From: a virus
Strand: one strand, 5' to 3'
Length of the DNA: 35,291 bases
Virus record (IMG/VR): IMGVR_UViG_3300036782_000027
Location: 1 to 35,291 of that record
Shown here: piece after piece, positions 13,642 to 21,654 of the stretch
How positions within the stretch are numbered: the stretch's first letter is position 1
Layout of the letters: every line of letters begins with the position of its first letter
Notes under the pieces: model-generated
Told to the model about the DNA's origin: nothing
The model's input: the letters and a program-made list of their open reading frames with translations, nothing else
Databases searched by the model: none
Made by a program: the position numbers and the translations under genes

Positions 13642-15638
13642 CAGTCAGCCGCCATCCAGTTTTCGCGCGCGTCGCGGTCGATTTGGTTCTTGCCGGTCCA
13701 CAAGAGCCGCTTCCCGTTGTGAACGACGATGTCCTTCATTGGCCGCGCGCCCGTGACATAGTCCATGAGCTTGTAGTCTTTGATCGTCTCGAAAGCTTCG
13801 GCCGACGGGCGATCGTCGCCGCTCGGCAAGTTGTCGTCCTTGCCGCCGATCGAGCGCCACCGGCTGCGCACGGCGTCAATCATGCCGTCGACGCCGGACA
13901 TGTGGCCTTTGATGACGTTGCGATAGGTGGCGAGCGGAGCGATCTGCGGGATTGAGCCGCTGGCCGCGCGCGACCCGGACTCGGTGTGTCGGCCGCCGCT
14001 GACGATCGTATTGTACGCATCGTTGTAGGCGAGGAAGTCGGTGTGGAGCCCGACATATTTCGGGTCGCCCATGAAGTTTCTAACGATGGCGTCCATGTTG
14101 ACGTTGGACGTACTCAAGCCTCGCTTTTTGAGGTCGGCCTCGACAGTCCGCAGATCGGTGTTCAAACGATCCGCCATCGCGGCGAGGTCCTTCGTCCGCG
14201 CCAGCGTGGTCTGGGTGCTTACGTCGGTCCTGAACCGTTGCTGGTCCTGATAGAAACCTTGGTTCCATTTCGGGTCGACGAGCTGGGCGAGGTTGCGCAG
14301 CCGGTCGGAATATTGCCCGGCCTTGGTGCCGGGTGAGGCTCCGGTGCCGGACGTGCCGCCGGAGGCTGGCATCTTGTAGTCGAGGACCGATTTAACGTCG
14401 CTCGCCACGGACGGGTTGATTTGCTTGATCCGGTCCAAGACTTGCGCCGGGTCTTTCGGCGGATTGCGTTCGAGGTTTTCCAAGGCGGTGATTTGTTCAG
14501 CGCCGCGCAGCGTCCCCTCGCGCGCCGCCTTGGGGAACATCTTCATCATCGCGCCGTCGGGCTCGACGCCTCTGACGGTGGAGGTTGCGATCGAGTCGAC
14601 AGGGGTTTCCTCCGGCGTGGCCGGGTCCGTCGTGTCTGGTGCGCCAGGTCCGGCGACTTTATCGCCGGGCAGCTTGGCTGTCGGGGGCGCGGCTGGCGCT
14701 GGAGCGCCGGTCGTTGGATCGACTGCCGCCGCCGGAGCTGCGGGAGCTGCCGGAGCTGCGGGAGCTGCGCCGGGAGCTGCGGGCAATGGATAGGCGCTAG
14801 TGTCCTTCGTTTGCGCCGGGGTCAGGCCCCACCGCTTGTCGTCGACGGTGTCGTCGTCCATTGCCTGCTTGGTCTTGTGGAGGTCGCGCAATCGTTGGTC
14901 GCGATGCTCCAAAAATTTCTTCACGTCGGATGGCATGGCTCCGGCTTCGATCAGTTCGCCCAGCGAGCCGGGACCGATGTCGCCGATTTCGACAGCCTTG
15001 GCGTGGAGCGCATCCGTCATGCTCCTGCCCTTGATGCTGCGGCCGAGTGTCGGATCGAGCGCGCTATATTCCCCCCAAATGTCGGAGTACGCGGTCAATT
15101 GCTCCGTTGCACGTTCTTTCAGTTGCTGCATGTGCAGGGCGAGCTGTTCCTTGGCGGTCTTGGCGGCCTCCGAACGCCCTTGCTGGACGCCTTCAAGGAA
15201 CTGCCCGGCGTAAGGCCCCATCATCATCGCGATCTGGGCGAGGTTCGCGCCGCCGTTTTGGCTGTAAAACTTGCTCAAGCCCTGCGCGATTTGAGGAACC
15301 TCGAACGGTTGCGGCAATTGCGGGAATCGCTCCTCCTGCCCCCACTGGTGATGAGGGCGAGGGAGCATCGCGCCCGTGAACGGGGTGAATTGGGGCGTTG
15401 GCGGGGTCGGAGCGCCCGGTCTGAGGGCCAAATTTTGCCGTCTGGGCTGGTTCCATTCGGGCATCCGGCTCGGGTCCGGCCGCCCCGTGTCCTGCTGCTG
15501 CTGCTGTTCGAGGTCTGGCGGCGGGCGCGGGGCCGGGCTGCCTCCGAACATCGAACGGAACCGCTGCACCATCATCGGCAGCGGGCTGTACGTCTGCTGT
15601 GCGGCGGCTAGCGGATCATTCTGGAAACCGTCAGACAT
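13641..15638 (-). CDS. Large low-complexity virion-associated protein, 665 aa
   Basis: The N-terminal third is Pro/Gln-rich (for example PDLEQQQQQDTGRPDPSRMP) and a long Ala/Pro-rich stretch (about 285-350) links to a more structured helical C-terminal half (FRTDVSTQTTLARTKDLAAM; AYNDAYNTIVSGG; DGMIDAVRSRWRSIGG). No enzymatic motif is seen. Its size and position between a transglycosylase-containing protein and a Gly-rich protein suggest an internal virion (ejection) protein. The Shine-Dalgarno before the ATG is weak; a 34-base element (15640-15673) ends two bases upstream of the start. Confidence 0.65.
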   Translation of the reverse strand: MSDGFQNDPLAAAQQTYSPLPMMVQRFRSMFGGSPAPRPPPDLEQQQQQDTGRPDPSRMPEWNQPRRQNLALRPGAPTPPTPQFTPFTGAMLPRPHHQWGQEERFPQLPQPFEVPQIAQGLSKFYSQNGGANLAQIAMMMGPYAGQFLEGVQQGRSEAAKTAKEQLALHMQQLKERATEQLTAYSDIWGEYSALDPTLGRSIKGRSMTDALHAKAVEIGDIGPGSLGELIEAGAMPSDVKKFLEHRDQRLRDLHKTKQAMDDDTVDDKRWGLTPAQTKDTSAYPLPAAPGAAPAAPAAPAAPAAAVDPTTGAPAPAAPPTAKLPGDKVAGPGAPDTTDPATPEETPVDSIATSTVRGVEPDGAMMKMFPKAAREGTLRGAEQITALENLERNPPKDPAQVLDRIKQINPSVASDVKSVLDYKMPASGGTSGTGASPGTKAGQYSDRLRNLAQLVDPKWNQGFYQDQQRFRTDVSTQTTLARTKDLAAMADRLNTDLRTVEADLKKRGLSTSNVNMDAIVRNFMGDPKYVGLHTDFLAYNDAYNTIVSGGRHTESGSRAASGSIPQIAPLATYRNVIKGHMSGVDGMIDAVRSRWRSIGGKDDNLPSGDDRPSAEAFETIKDYKLMDYVTGARPMKDIVVHNGKRLLWTGKNQIDRDARENWMAAD

Positions 15639-15639
15639 A

Positions 15640-15673
15640 GTGTCAACCTATTCGTATGACACGCTACCCTAAC
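15640..15673 (-). promoter_or_regulatory. 34-base element, copy B
   Basis: On the minus strand the element reads GTTAGGGTAGCGTGTCA, then 10 bases, then TTGACAC, and it contains the dyad GTGTCA-N11-TGACAC. The first 17 bases match exactly, in opposite orientation, those at 29382-29398; overall 29 of 34 positions agree. It covers the last bases of the transglycosylase gene and ends just before the start codon at 15638. It could be a protein-binding site or a recombination site. Confidence 0.55.
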
Positions 15674-17573
15674 CGGCTCCGGCGTCGGCGGGCACGGAAG
15701 CTTGAGGCGCGGGCGTCGTTGCGGGCGTCGGAGCGGTCGCCTCCCGGTTGGGCGAGGCCTTGGAGGCGGACCATACTCCATAGCCGAGTTTGTTCATGGT
15801 CGTCTTCCAAGGCCCCAAGCCGCCCTTCTTCATGTGATCGAGCGCGTATTTCACCTGTTCCTGCCAATATTTGTGGTCCCACGGCGCGTGTCCGGTGTCC
15901 CGCATGTACTGGTTTCCCATCGCCTTGCCGTCCGGGGAAAGGTGGAGCTGGAAGCCGCCGAAGCTGGTCGGCCTGCCGTTTTCATAATCGCCGTAGATGT
16001 TCTGGCCGAAGCTGCTTTCCGTGGCGAGGACGCGCGAGACGACATCCGGGTCCAAGCCGATCTGTTGGGCGTAGTCGCGGGCGAAGCCGTCATATTGCGA
16101 GGCGCTGACGCCCGGCGTCCCCCTGTCCGTCGAGCCCATCGGGACCTTGCTGGCGTCATATTGCGTCTGGTCTGGAGGCGCTTGATTGCCGTCCTGGCCG
16201 CCGCCTGCCTGTCGCTGATTGTCCTGCCCTTGCTGGCTGTTGCCGAAGATCGCCTGCATGATCTGCGACGCCTGATCGTTGCCGCCGCTCATGCTTCGGT
16301 CCTGCATCATGCCGCGCATGTGGTGAGGATGGAGCGGCATCCAGCCGCCGCCCGGATGGTGGTCGTGCATCTGCCAGCCGCGCATCGGGTGGTGGTAAGG
16401 CCAATGACCTTCGCCGCCGTGATGAAAGCCGCCGAAGTGCCGGAAGCCGCCGCGTCCTCCCCGCCGGCCGCCGCCGCCGAACCCGCCGGACAGGAGCATC
16501 GGCAAGAGCATCCCCAACGCGCCCTGCGCGAGCTGGGCGAGGGCGGGAGGAACGCCTTGGCCGCCCGTGACATCGCGCATGATCGGGCCGGGCTCGGGCG
16601 GGAAGTTGGGCGCGGCGCCGGGCTTCTTGGTCGGCAGGACGCCGGGCTTCTTGGTCGGCAGGGGCACCTTGGTCGGCAAGTCTGCGTCTGGCGCCGCCGC
16701 TGGCTGGCCCTTGGCTCGGACGACGAGGTCGCGCCCCTGATCGTCCTTTGTCGGCGTCGGCTGGCCGCCGGTCGTCGACGGCCCGGTCGGTGTCGGCCTG
16801 CCCGGAGGCAGCGGCGTTTGGCTCGCGGGCGTGCCAGCCGCAGTGACCGGCTGCCCTTCGGCGTTTGTTGCGACGGTTCCGTCGCCTGTCGGCCCACCGT
16901 CGGGCGGCAGGGAAGCCTCGGCCGGGTCGGTGGGACTGAGCGGGCTGGCGGCGGGTGCGCCGGTCGGAAGGCCCGCGGTCATCCGCCCGGCTCGCTGGAT
17001 GCCTTCGGACTCGGCCGAAGAGGGCTGCGGCGACTGCGCGCCGGTTTCCCCCGGCTGGAGCGCGGGCAGCGGGGCTTGCGGCGCGGGCTGACCCGCGCCC
17101 ATCGCCTGCCTCAAGCCTTGCGTGTTTTGCGCTGCCGGAAGTTGGTAGGGATTTTGCTGTCCTCCCCCCTGCGCGAGCGCCTGAAGGGCTTTCTTGAGCC
17201 CTGCGACCGCGTCTGGAGGCGCGTATTGCTGGTTCTGTTGCGTCGGTGGCTGGTTTTGTTGCGGAGCGCCGCCGGATTGAGTGCCGCCGACACTCGATTG
17301 TTGATCGGCCGCCGTCCCGGCGCTCGGCGGGTTGATTGTCTCCTGCGCTCCGATCGATCCGGTCGGGTCGAAGGCCTGTTCAGCCGCGTTGGCTTGCGAA
17401 ACCGGGTTGAGCGCGTCCGCCACGCTGCTCAACGTGGAGCTAAGATCGCTCGGCGCGGCGCCCGCCGTCGTGGCGCCTGCGCTCCCGCCGAAAAGGGAAT
17501 TCAGGCTATTGCCAAGGCTGGAAAGCGGGTTGCCGCCGCTGCTCGAGGAGCCGCCGCCAAGCAAATCACCCAA
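15669..17573 (-). CDS. Virion protein with C-terminal lytic transglycosylase-like domain, 634 aa
   Basis: Residues 1-470 are low-complexity, rich in Gly, Pro, Gln and Ala, with a repeated LPTKKPG unit and a His/Gly-rich stretch (FHHGGEGHWPYHHPMRG, HDHHPGGG). The C-terminal about 110 residues form a lysozyme-like domain: YAQQIGLDPDVVSRVLATES carries the catalytic Glu (ATES), followed by SFGGFQLHLSP and a helical end (DHKYWQEQVKYALDHMKKGG). Such a domain would cut peptidoglycan during genome delivery. The long disordered part is unusual but typical of this genome's block of internal proteins. Confidence 0.8.
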   Translation of the reverse strand: MGDLLGGGSSSSGGNPLSSLGNSLNSLFGGSAGATTAGAAPSDLSSTLSSVADALNPVSQANAAEQAFDPTGSIGAQETINPPSAGTAADQQSSVGGTQSGGAPQQNQPPTQQNQQYAPPDAVAGLKKALQALAQGGGQQNPYQLPAAQNTQGLRQAMGAGQPAPQAPLPALQPGETGAQSPQPSSAESEGIQRAGRMTAGLPTGAPAASPLSPTDPAEASLPPDGGPTGDGTVATNAEGQPVTAAGTPASQTPLPPGRPTPTGPSTTGGQPTPTKDDQGRDLVVRAKGQPAAAPDADLPTKVPLPTKKPGVLPTKKPGAAPNFPPEPGPIMRDVTGGQGVPPALAQLAQGALGMLLPMLLSGGFGGGGRRGGRGGFRHFGGFHHGGEGHWPYHHPMRGWQMHDHHPGGGWMPLHPHHMRGMMQDRSMSGGNDQASQIMQAIFGNSQQGQDNQRQAGGGQDGNQAPPDQTQYDASKVPMGSTDRGTPGVSASQYDGFARDYAQQIGLDPDVVSRVLATESSFGQNIYGDYENGRPTSFGGFQLHLSPDGKAMGNQYMRDTGHAPWDHKYWQEQVKYALDHMKKGGLGPWKTTMNKLGYGVWSASKASPNREATAPTPATTPAPQASVPADAGAG

Positions 17574-18774
17574 CTGCGCCTCCCGCGACCATTCGAGCGA
17601 GCTGACTGAGGGTCGCCGGATTGAGCCCGCCTAGGATGTCCGTCAGAATCGATCCGATGCCTGACGTGGACCCGGCGATCTGGGTCGCCGACGGGGCGAC
17701 GTTGCCCGTATTGGTGGCGGCTGCGGAGCTGTCGGCGGTCGCGGGTCCGCCGGTCGAGGTCGCGGGGGCGGCCGTCGGCGAGGCGAAGGCTTCGGCGCTG
17801 GCTGGGATGCCGATCGGGCTTGGCGCGGGAGCTGCGGCGGGCGCGGCGCTGGCGGTTGTTGAGGGGCCGCCGCCCGGCGATGGTCCGGGCGAAGCTGGCG
17901 AGCCGCCGAATCCTCCCAAGCCGGGGCTCACCCCTTCATAGGTGGGGAAGCCCATGTTGGTTGTCGCTGGACCGCCCCTGAATTGCGCGATGAGCTGGGC
18001 GAGCGTCGTGGGTCCCGGCGCTTGGCTTGGACCTGTCAACGCGCTCAACCCTTTGTTGAGGGCGGCGATCTGACTTGAGCTGTAGCCGGGCGGGCCAAGC
18101 CCCGAGACGGAGACAGGCGAGGTCGCGGTCGAGACGCCGCTCAGAAGCCCCGGCGGCACGCCTAGGGAGGCAGGACCGGCGTTTCCGGTGCCGGTAAAAT
18201 CGAGCTGCGATTGATTGATCGCCGCCTGTAGCGCGCTGGTCGGGCTGGCTCCCCTGAGTTGGGCAAGCAGGGCGTTGAGGGCGGAGGTTGTGCCTGACCC
18301 GCCTGCCGCTGTCCCGGCGCCGCCGCCGGTCGCCGCCGCTCCGGGTCCGCCCCCGCCGACGCCTCCGGCTGGTCCGGCCGCGCTCGCGCCGGGTCCGGCC
18401 GCGCCGCTTCCTGCAACGCCTCCGACGCCACCCGCCGCCGCCCCTCCGGGGCCTGCGGTGGTGGCGCCCGGCGCGGTGACGCCTACCGATCCGCCAAAGC
18501 CGGTGGCGCTTGAACCGGACGCGGCGGCGGCGGCTGCGTCCGCTGCTGCTGCGTCGGCTGCGTCAGAGGACGTGCTTGTTCCGGCGGGTGCCCCGGTAGT
18601 CCCGCCTTGACCGCCAAAGCCTGCCGCCGAAGCATCTGCGGCTGCCGATGCGGCGTCACCCGCGCTTGTTCCGCCGCTGCTAGCCCCGTCGCCGCCGTCG
18701 CCGCCGTCGCCGTTGTCCCAGCAAAGGCCGAACCGCCACTGGTTGGTTTTACTGAGGGGACCGTTGGTCATCAT
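17566..18774 (-). CDS. Gly/Ala-rich low-complexity virion-associated protein, 402 aa
   Basis: More than half the residues are Gly, Ala, Ser or Pro. The N-terminus (MMTNGPLSKTNQWRFGLCWD) differs from the rest. Short structured islands are LNALLAQLRGASPTSALQAA and LAQLIAQFRGGPATTNMGFP, which resemble each other (LLAQLRG / LIAQFRG) and may be a degenerate repeat. Stop overlaps the next start by 8 bases. Probably an internal virion component by context; no enzyme motif. Confidence 0.62.
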   Translation of the reverse strand: MMTNGPLSKTNQWRFGLCWDNGDGGDGGDGASSGGTSAGDAASAAADASAAGFGGQGGTTGAPAGTSTSSDAADAAAADAAAAAASGSSATGFGGSVGVTAPGATTAGPGGAAAGGVGGVAGSGAAGPGASAAGPAGGVGGGGPGAAATGGGAGTAAGGSGTTSALNALLAQLRGASPTSALQAAINQSQLDFTGTGNAGPASLGVPPGLLSGVSTATSPVSVSGLGPPGYSSSQIAALNKGLSALTGPSQAPGPTTLAQLIAQFRGGPATTNMGFPTYEGVSPGLGGFGGSPASPGPSPGGGPSTTASAAPAAAPAPSPIGIPASAEAFASPTAAPATSTGGPATADSSAAATNTGNVAPSATQIAGSTSGIGSILTDILGGLNPATLSQLARMVAGGAVG

Positions 18775-18783
18775 GGCGTGACC

Positions 18784-19293
18784 TTATCCGAGAATTGCGA
18801 GCCCTTCCGCGACATCGGGACCCAAGGTGCCGAGTGCGTCCGTGGTGGCGGCGTCGCTCCCGGCTGCCGCTGCGGTCCCGGCGGTCCCGCCGCCTGCGCC
18901 CAGAGCCTTCCCGGCGAGCCCCGCCAGACTGCCAAGCGACGAGGAAGCCGTACTCTGGCCGATCTGCTGATTGATCTGCGGCTGCAAGGCCGGGTTGAGG
19001 GCGGCCTGCCCGACGTTCGAGGTCTGTTCCTGCCCGGTGAGGGCTTCCCCCTGCCCGGTGTTGCCTCCGGTGGCGGTGGGGATCGCGCCTTGGTCCTGCC
19101 CTTCCATCGTCGAGCCGCCCAGCCCAAGCTGGTTATAGCGGGCGTCGATCGACTGCGCGTTCTGTCCGGTGGCTTGGTCGATGGCCGACTGGTCGAATGG
19201 CGAGACGCCCCAGCTCCATGGCGCGTTGGTCCCGCCGCCGGTCACGTCGAACTGAGCGCCGCTGCCGCCCTTGGAGCTGCCGCCGATGCTCAT
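18784..19293 (-). CDS. Hypothetical low-complexity protein, 169 aa
   Basis: Begins MSIGGSSKGGSGAQFDVTGG and is rich in Gly, Ala, Gln and Ser, with NPALQPQINQQIGQSTASSS in the middle. It overlaps the upstream gene by 4 bases. The start MSI-GG/SxGG resembles that of the upstream gene (MSIPGGNKGSQ), suggesting two related small internal virion proteins. Function unknown. Confidence 0.65.
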   Translation of the reverse strand: MSIGGSSKGGSGAQFDVTGGGTNAPWSWGVSPFDQSAIDQATGQNAQSIDARYNQLGLGGSTMEGQDQGAIPTATGGNTGQGEALTGQEQTSNVGQAALNPALQPQINQQIGQSTASSSLGSLAGLAGKALGAGGGTAGTAAAAGSDAATTDALGTLGPDVAEGLAILG

Positions 19294-19688
19294 GTCGTAG
19301 CTCCGCCACTGGAGCCGACGAGCTTGCCTAACGCGGTTGCGTCGGTTCCCAAGGCGGCGGCGTTTTGCGTGTTCGTTGTGGCTTGGTTCGCCAAGCCTTG
19401 CAGCTCGTTGCCCACGTCGCCCTGATACATCGCATACTCGGCGCCTTGGTTGACATCGCTCATCGAGCCTTGCTGTTGGGCCTTGCCGAAGTTCGCGCCG
19501 CCAGCGGCTTGCGTCGCCATCGTCGACATGCCCGTGCCAGCTCCGCCGAACTCGTTGCCTGTCGCGTCGAGGCCTTCGCCGTAGGTGTATTGGGCGAGCG
19601 CGCCTTGCTCGGGCGTGATCCCGCCCGCGCTCATGAACGGCGGGATGTTGACATCCTGCGAGCCCTTGTTGCCGCCGGGGATGCTCAT
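19290..19688 (-). CDS. Hypothetical low-complexity protein, 132 aa
   Basis: Begins MSIPGGNKGSQDVNIPPFMS, then GGITPEQGALAQYTYGEGLD and a Gly/Ala/Gln-rich body with a helical part (AEYAMYQGDVGNELQGLANQ). Overlaps the acetyltransferase-like gene by 4 bases. Its N-terminus resembles that of the next gene. Likely structural by context. Confidence 0.65.
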   Translation of the reverse strand: MSIPGGNKGSQDVNIPPFMSAGGITPEQGALAQYTYGEGLDATGNEFGGAGTGMSTMATQAAGGANFGKAQQQGSMSDVNQGAEYAMYQGDVGNELQGLANQATTNTQNAAALGTDATALGKLVGSSGGATT

Positions 19689-20164
19689 CGGAGCCTCACG
19701 AGGTAGCGGGGCGGGCAGACATCGGCGGCGACTCGCTTGGCGATTGGCCCAAGGTCGTAGGCCGTTTCACTTGACATGTGCCATTCGGCGCAGCCGCGCG
19801 CCTTGGCCCATTCGATGCTTTCGCGGATCAGCGCCATCGCTTCCCACAGGTAGCCGTCGTCGGCGCAAACGAGGGCGACATTGCACTCCATGTCAACCGG
19901 CTTCCACGGGATGCAGGCGAGGATGGCGACGAGGAAGGCGTGATCGGTGCGAATCGGCAGGAACACCATCGGTTGCTTGAGGACGATGTTGCGGACCCAG
20001 CCCTCGGCCGATCGGATGTCGAAATTCACGGGGTAGCGCCGCTGCGCCAAATCGACCATCCACGGGCGAATATCGCCTTCGTGGATCAGCCGGATGTCTA
20101 TTGGTTTGGCTTCAACACCGTGTTCGCGATGTCGTGCAACAGTTTGTTGGATAGCCTCCACCAC
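19685..20164 (-). CDS. GNAT-like acetyltransferase family protein, 159 aa
   Basis: The C-terminal half has the order of a GNAT fold: a strand pair (ECNVALVCADDGYLWEAMAL), a helix (IRESIEWAKARGCAEWHMSS) and a closing ETAYDLGPIAKRV... PRYLVRL. Phages often carry such proteins at the start of the internal-protein block. The GTG start at 20164 overlaps the previous gene by 67 bases; GTG 20161 is equally possible. A canonical acetyl-CoA loop (Q/RxxGxG/A) was not seen, so it may be a structural homologue without activity. Confidence 0.68.
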   Translation of the reverse strand: MVEAIQQTVARHREHGVEAKPIDIRLIHEGDIRPWMVDLAQRRYPVNFDIRSAEGWVRNIVLKQPMVFLPIRTDHAFLVAILACIPWKPVDMECNVALVCADDGYLWEAMALIRESIEWAKARGCAEWHMSSETAYDLGPIAKRVAADVCPPRYLVRLR

Positions 20165-20442
20165 GCCCTCGATCCCTCGGACAGATTGAGGTCCACTAGG
20201 TCCACGTTAGAGGGCCATGTTATCGCAGGGAACGCGTCGGCGAAATCGGCGTGCGCCTGCGCGTGATTGAAATTCCACCATCCCGCCGGGATATTCGCGC
20301 CGACGATCGGGTCCAGTTGGTAGGGGAGCGCCGAATATTGGGTTCCCGCCGGAAGCGCGATGAACATCTGCCGGTGCATCTGGTCGTGATCGAAGTCGAA
20401 GCTTGGATCACTCAGCGGGTTTAGGAGGCTCGCGGTCGACAT
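20098..20442 (-). CDS. Hypothetical conserved-looking protein, 114 aa
   Basis: Begins MSTASLLNPLSDPSFDFDHD, then QMHRQMFIALPAGTQYSALP and AGWWNFNHAQAHADFADAFP, ending in a helical segment. The His-rich middle (DHDQMHRQMF; NFNHAQAHADF) might bind metal. It lies between the holin-like and GNAT-like genes and overlaps the holin-like gene by 35 bases. No family is recognised. Confidence 0.7.
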   Translation of the reverse strand: MSTASLLNPLSDPSFDFDHDQMHRQMFIALPAGTQYSALPYQLDPIVGANIPAGWWNFNHAQAHADFADAFPAITWPSNVDLVDLNLSEGSRAWWRLSNKLLHDIANTVLKPNQ

Positions 20443-20692
20443 GGGGTTCCTCCGGCGGCGGCTTCGGCTGTCTTCGGGCGCCGCCCACCATCAGCGCGAG
20501 CAAAATGTCGATCAGGCCTTTGACGTAGTCTTTGACGGCGTCCGCTGTGTCAGTCCCGAAGCAGGCGTGCGGCAGATCGAAGACGCGGCATCCGATCACG
20601 CTCGTCCCGATCACGCTGAACGAGACGATGATGACAAAGGCGAACAGCAAAAACGCGCCAGACTGGATGTCGATGTCGCGCGGGAGGAGCAT
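20408..20692 (-). CDS. Holin-like membrane protein, 94 aa
   Basis: One strong hydrophobic segment near the N-terminus (SGAFLLFAFVIIVSFSVIGT, about 11-32), then a polar loop and a second weaker hydrophobic helix (VKGLIDILLALMVGG), followed by a Pro/Glu-rich charged tail. It directly follows the endolysin gene (3-base gap). The size and layout fit a phage holin or a lysis-accessory protein. A strict holin family match could not be made by eye. Confidence 0.6.
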   Translation of the reverse strand: MLLPRDIDIQSGAFLLFAFVIIVSFSVIGTSVIGCRVFDLPHACFGTDTADAVKDYVKGLIDILLALMVGGARRQPKPPPEEPHVDREPPKPAE

Positions 20693-20695
20693 CGC

Positions 20696-21280
20696 TCATT
20701 TCTTGCACCGGGCGTAGGCCGCAGCCATCTTCTGATCGTACTTGTTGGCGGCGTAGGCGGGGCCGTTATAGCCGCGCGCGAATCGCGCCCAATCCTTTGC
20801 CCGCAAGTGCCCGTCGAGCTTGTTGCCTTTGATGAAATTGACGAACGCGTCGAGGTGCGCGCCAGCTCCCCCGTTCCACATGGCGTCAACGAAGCTCTGT
20901 GAGTCTTCGAAACCGCAAATTCGATGATTTTGACCCAAAATTTGAAACATGCCCCACGAGCAGGCCTTGTTGGCGGCGTCGGCGTTGTGCGCGCGGGCGT
21001 CCTCGTAGCGTTCGTGCTGCGCGGTCCCCGTCTTGCCGTAGAGCGAGCGGTTCCATTTCGAGCTGGACAGGGCGACGCCGCGGCGGTCCTTGGCGCTGGC
21101 GTGCCTGCCCTTGGTTTCGGCGTGGAAAATGTGCGCTTCGTAGAGGATTTCCGGCCTGCCATCGGGCAGGAAGCCGCGACCGGCGCTTTCGACTTCGGCG
21201 ACCGCCTTGATCGCGCAAACCTCGACGTTGAGGGCGTCAGCGGCGCGCTTGAAGTCGTCCTCGGTGAGCTGGGTCGTCAT
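20696..21280 (-). CDS. N-acetylmuramidase endolysin (DUF3380 type), 194 aa
   Basis: Full-length match in style to the phage N-acetylmuramidase family. The start LNVEVCAIKAVAEVESAGRG (likely catalytic Glu29 or Glu31) is followed by FLPDGRPEILYEAHIFH, the SSKWNRSLYG segment, CSWGMFQILGQNHRICGFED and a C-terminal LRAKDWARFARGYNGPAY. It hydrolyses peptidoglycan at the end of infection. It has no signal peptide, so a holin is needed; a holin-like gene follows. Starts in a 4-base overlap with its upstream neighbour. Confidence 0.9.
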   Translation of the reverse strand: MTTQLTEDDFKRAADALNVEVCAIKAVAEVESAGRGFLPDGRPEILYEAHIFHAETKGRHASAKDRRGVALSSSKWNRSLYGKTGTAQHERYEDARAHNADAANKACSWGMFQILGQNHRICGFEDSQSFVDAMWNGGAGAHLDAFVNFIKGNKLDGHLRAKDWARFARGYNGPAYAANKYDQKMAAAYARCKK

Positions 21281-21579
21281 TCTTTGCGCGTGCGCCCTCG
21301 CTCGAACTGAGCGATCAGGTCCGACTTGTACGGCGGCGGCGGCTCGCTGGTGCCTTTGTTGATTTCGTGTCCTGCGGTGCCGTCGATTCGATCCATGCCG
21401 AAGTCGCTCTGATACGCCCGGTCAGCCTTGACCGCAGGCCCCTTCGGGCCGACTTCGGGCGTCGTGCCCATGCGCAGGGGACCGGCGACTTCCCGATCGG
21501 AGCGATGATAGCCGTCCGGGCCAGCGAAATAGGCGTCGGGCTCGCGTTTGATGCGCGGCCATTCGGTTTGCTTCGCCAT
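21277..21579 (-). CDS. Hypothetical polar protein, 100 aa
   Basis: Begins MAKQTEWPRIKREPDAYFAG and continues polar and Pro/Gly-rich (KGTSEPPPPYKSDLIAQFER). The GGAGG ribosome site before the ATG lies in the last codons of the preceding Arg-rich microgene (21580-21654), so the two are coupled. No domain is recognised. Confidence 0.65.
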   Translation of the reverse strand: MAKQTEWPRIKREPDAYFAGPDGYHRSDREVAGPLRMGTTPEVGPKGPAVKADRAYQSDFGMDRIDGTAGHEINKGTSEPPPPYKSDLIAQFERGRTRKE

Positions 21580-21654
21580 TTACTTCCTCCGTCTCTTCCG
21601 GCGTCCCTTGCGGAGGTTGCGCCGTCGAGCCTTCTTCTGCGCCCGCGTTCCCAT
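21580..21654 (-). CDS. Arg/Lys-rich microprotein, 24 aa
   Basis: ATG at 21654 overlaps the TAA of the RuvC-like gene (TAATG). The product is almost entirely basic from residue 7 on (KKARRRNLRKGRRKRRRK), with 14 Lys/Arg among 24 residues. Its terminal CGG AGG codons supply the ribosome site of the next gene. It resembles the six Arg-rich micro-ORFs at 22468-23120. A nucleic-acid-binding role is plausible; alternatively it is only a leader for the next gene. Confidence 0.55.
   Translation of the reverse strand: MGTRAQKKARRRNLRKGRRKRRRK

Noticed and set aside
14421-15611. Plus-strand frame of 396 codons opposite the 665-aa gene
   Set aside because: Antisense shadow of the same kind; no ribosome site in an intergenic place and no recognisable domain.
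15702-17609. Plus-strand frame of 635 codons opposite the transglycosylase-type gene
   Set aside because: It is the mirror of a GC-rich, low-complexity minus-strand gene; its protein is Arg/Gly/Leu-rich without domains, while the minus frame holds a recognisable lysozyme-like domain and coupled starts.
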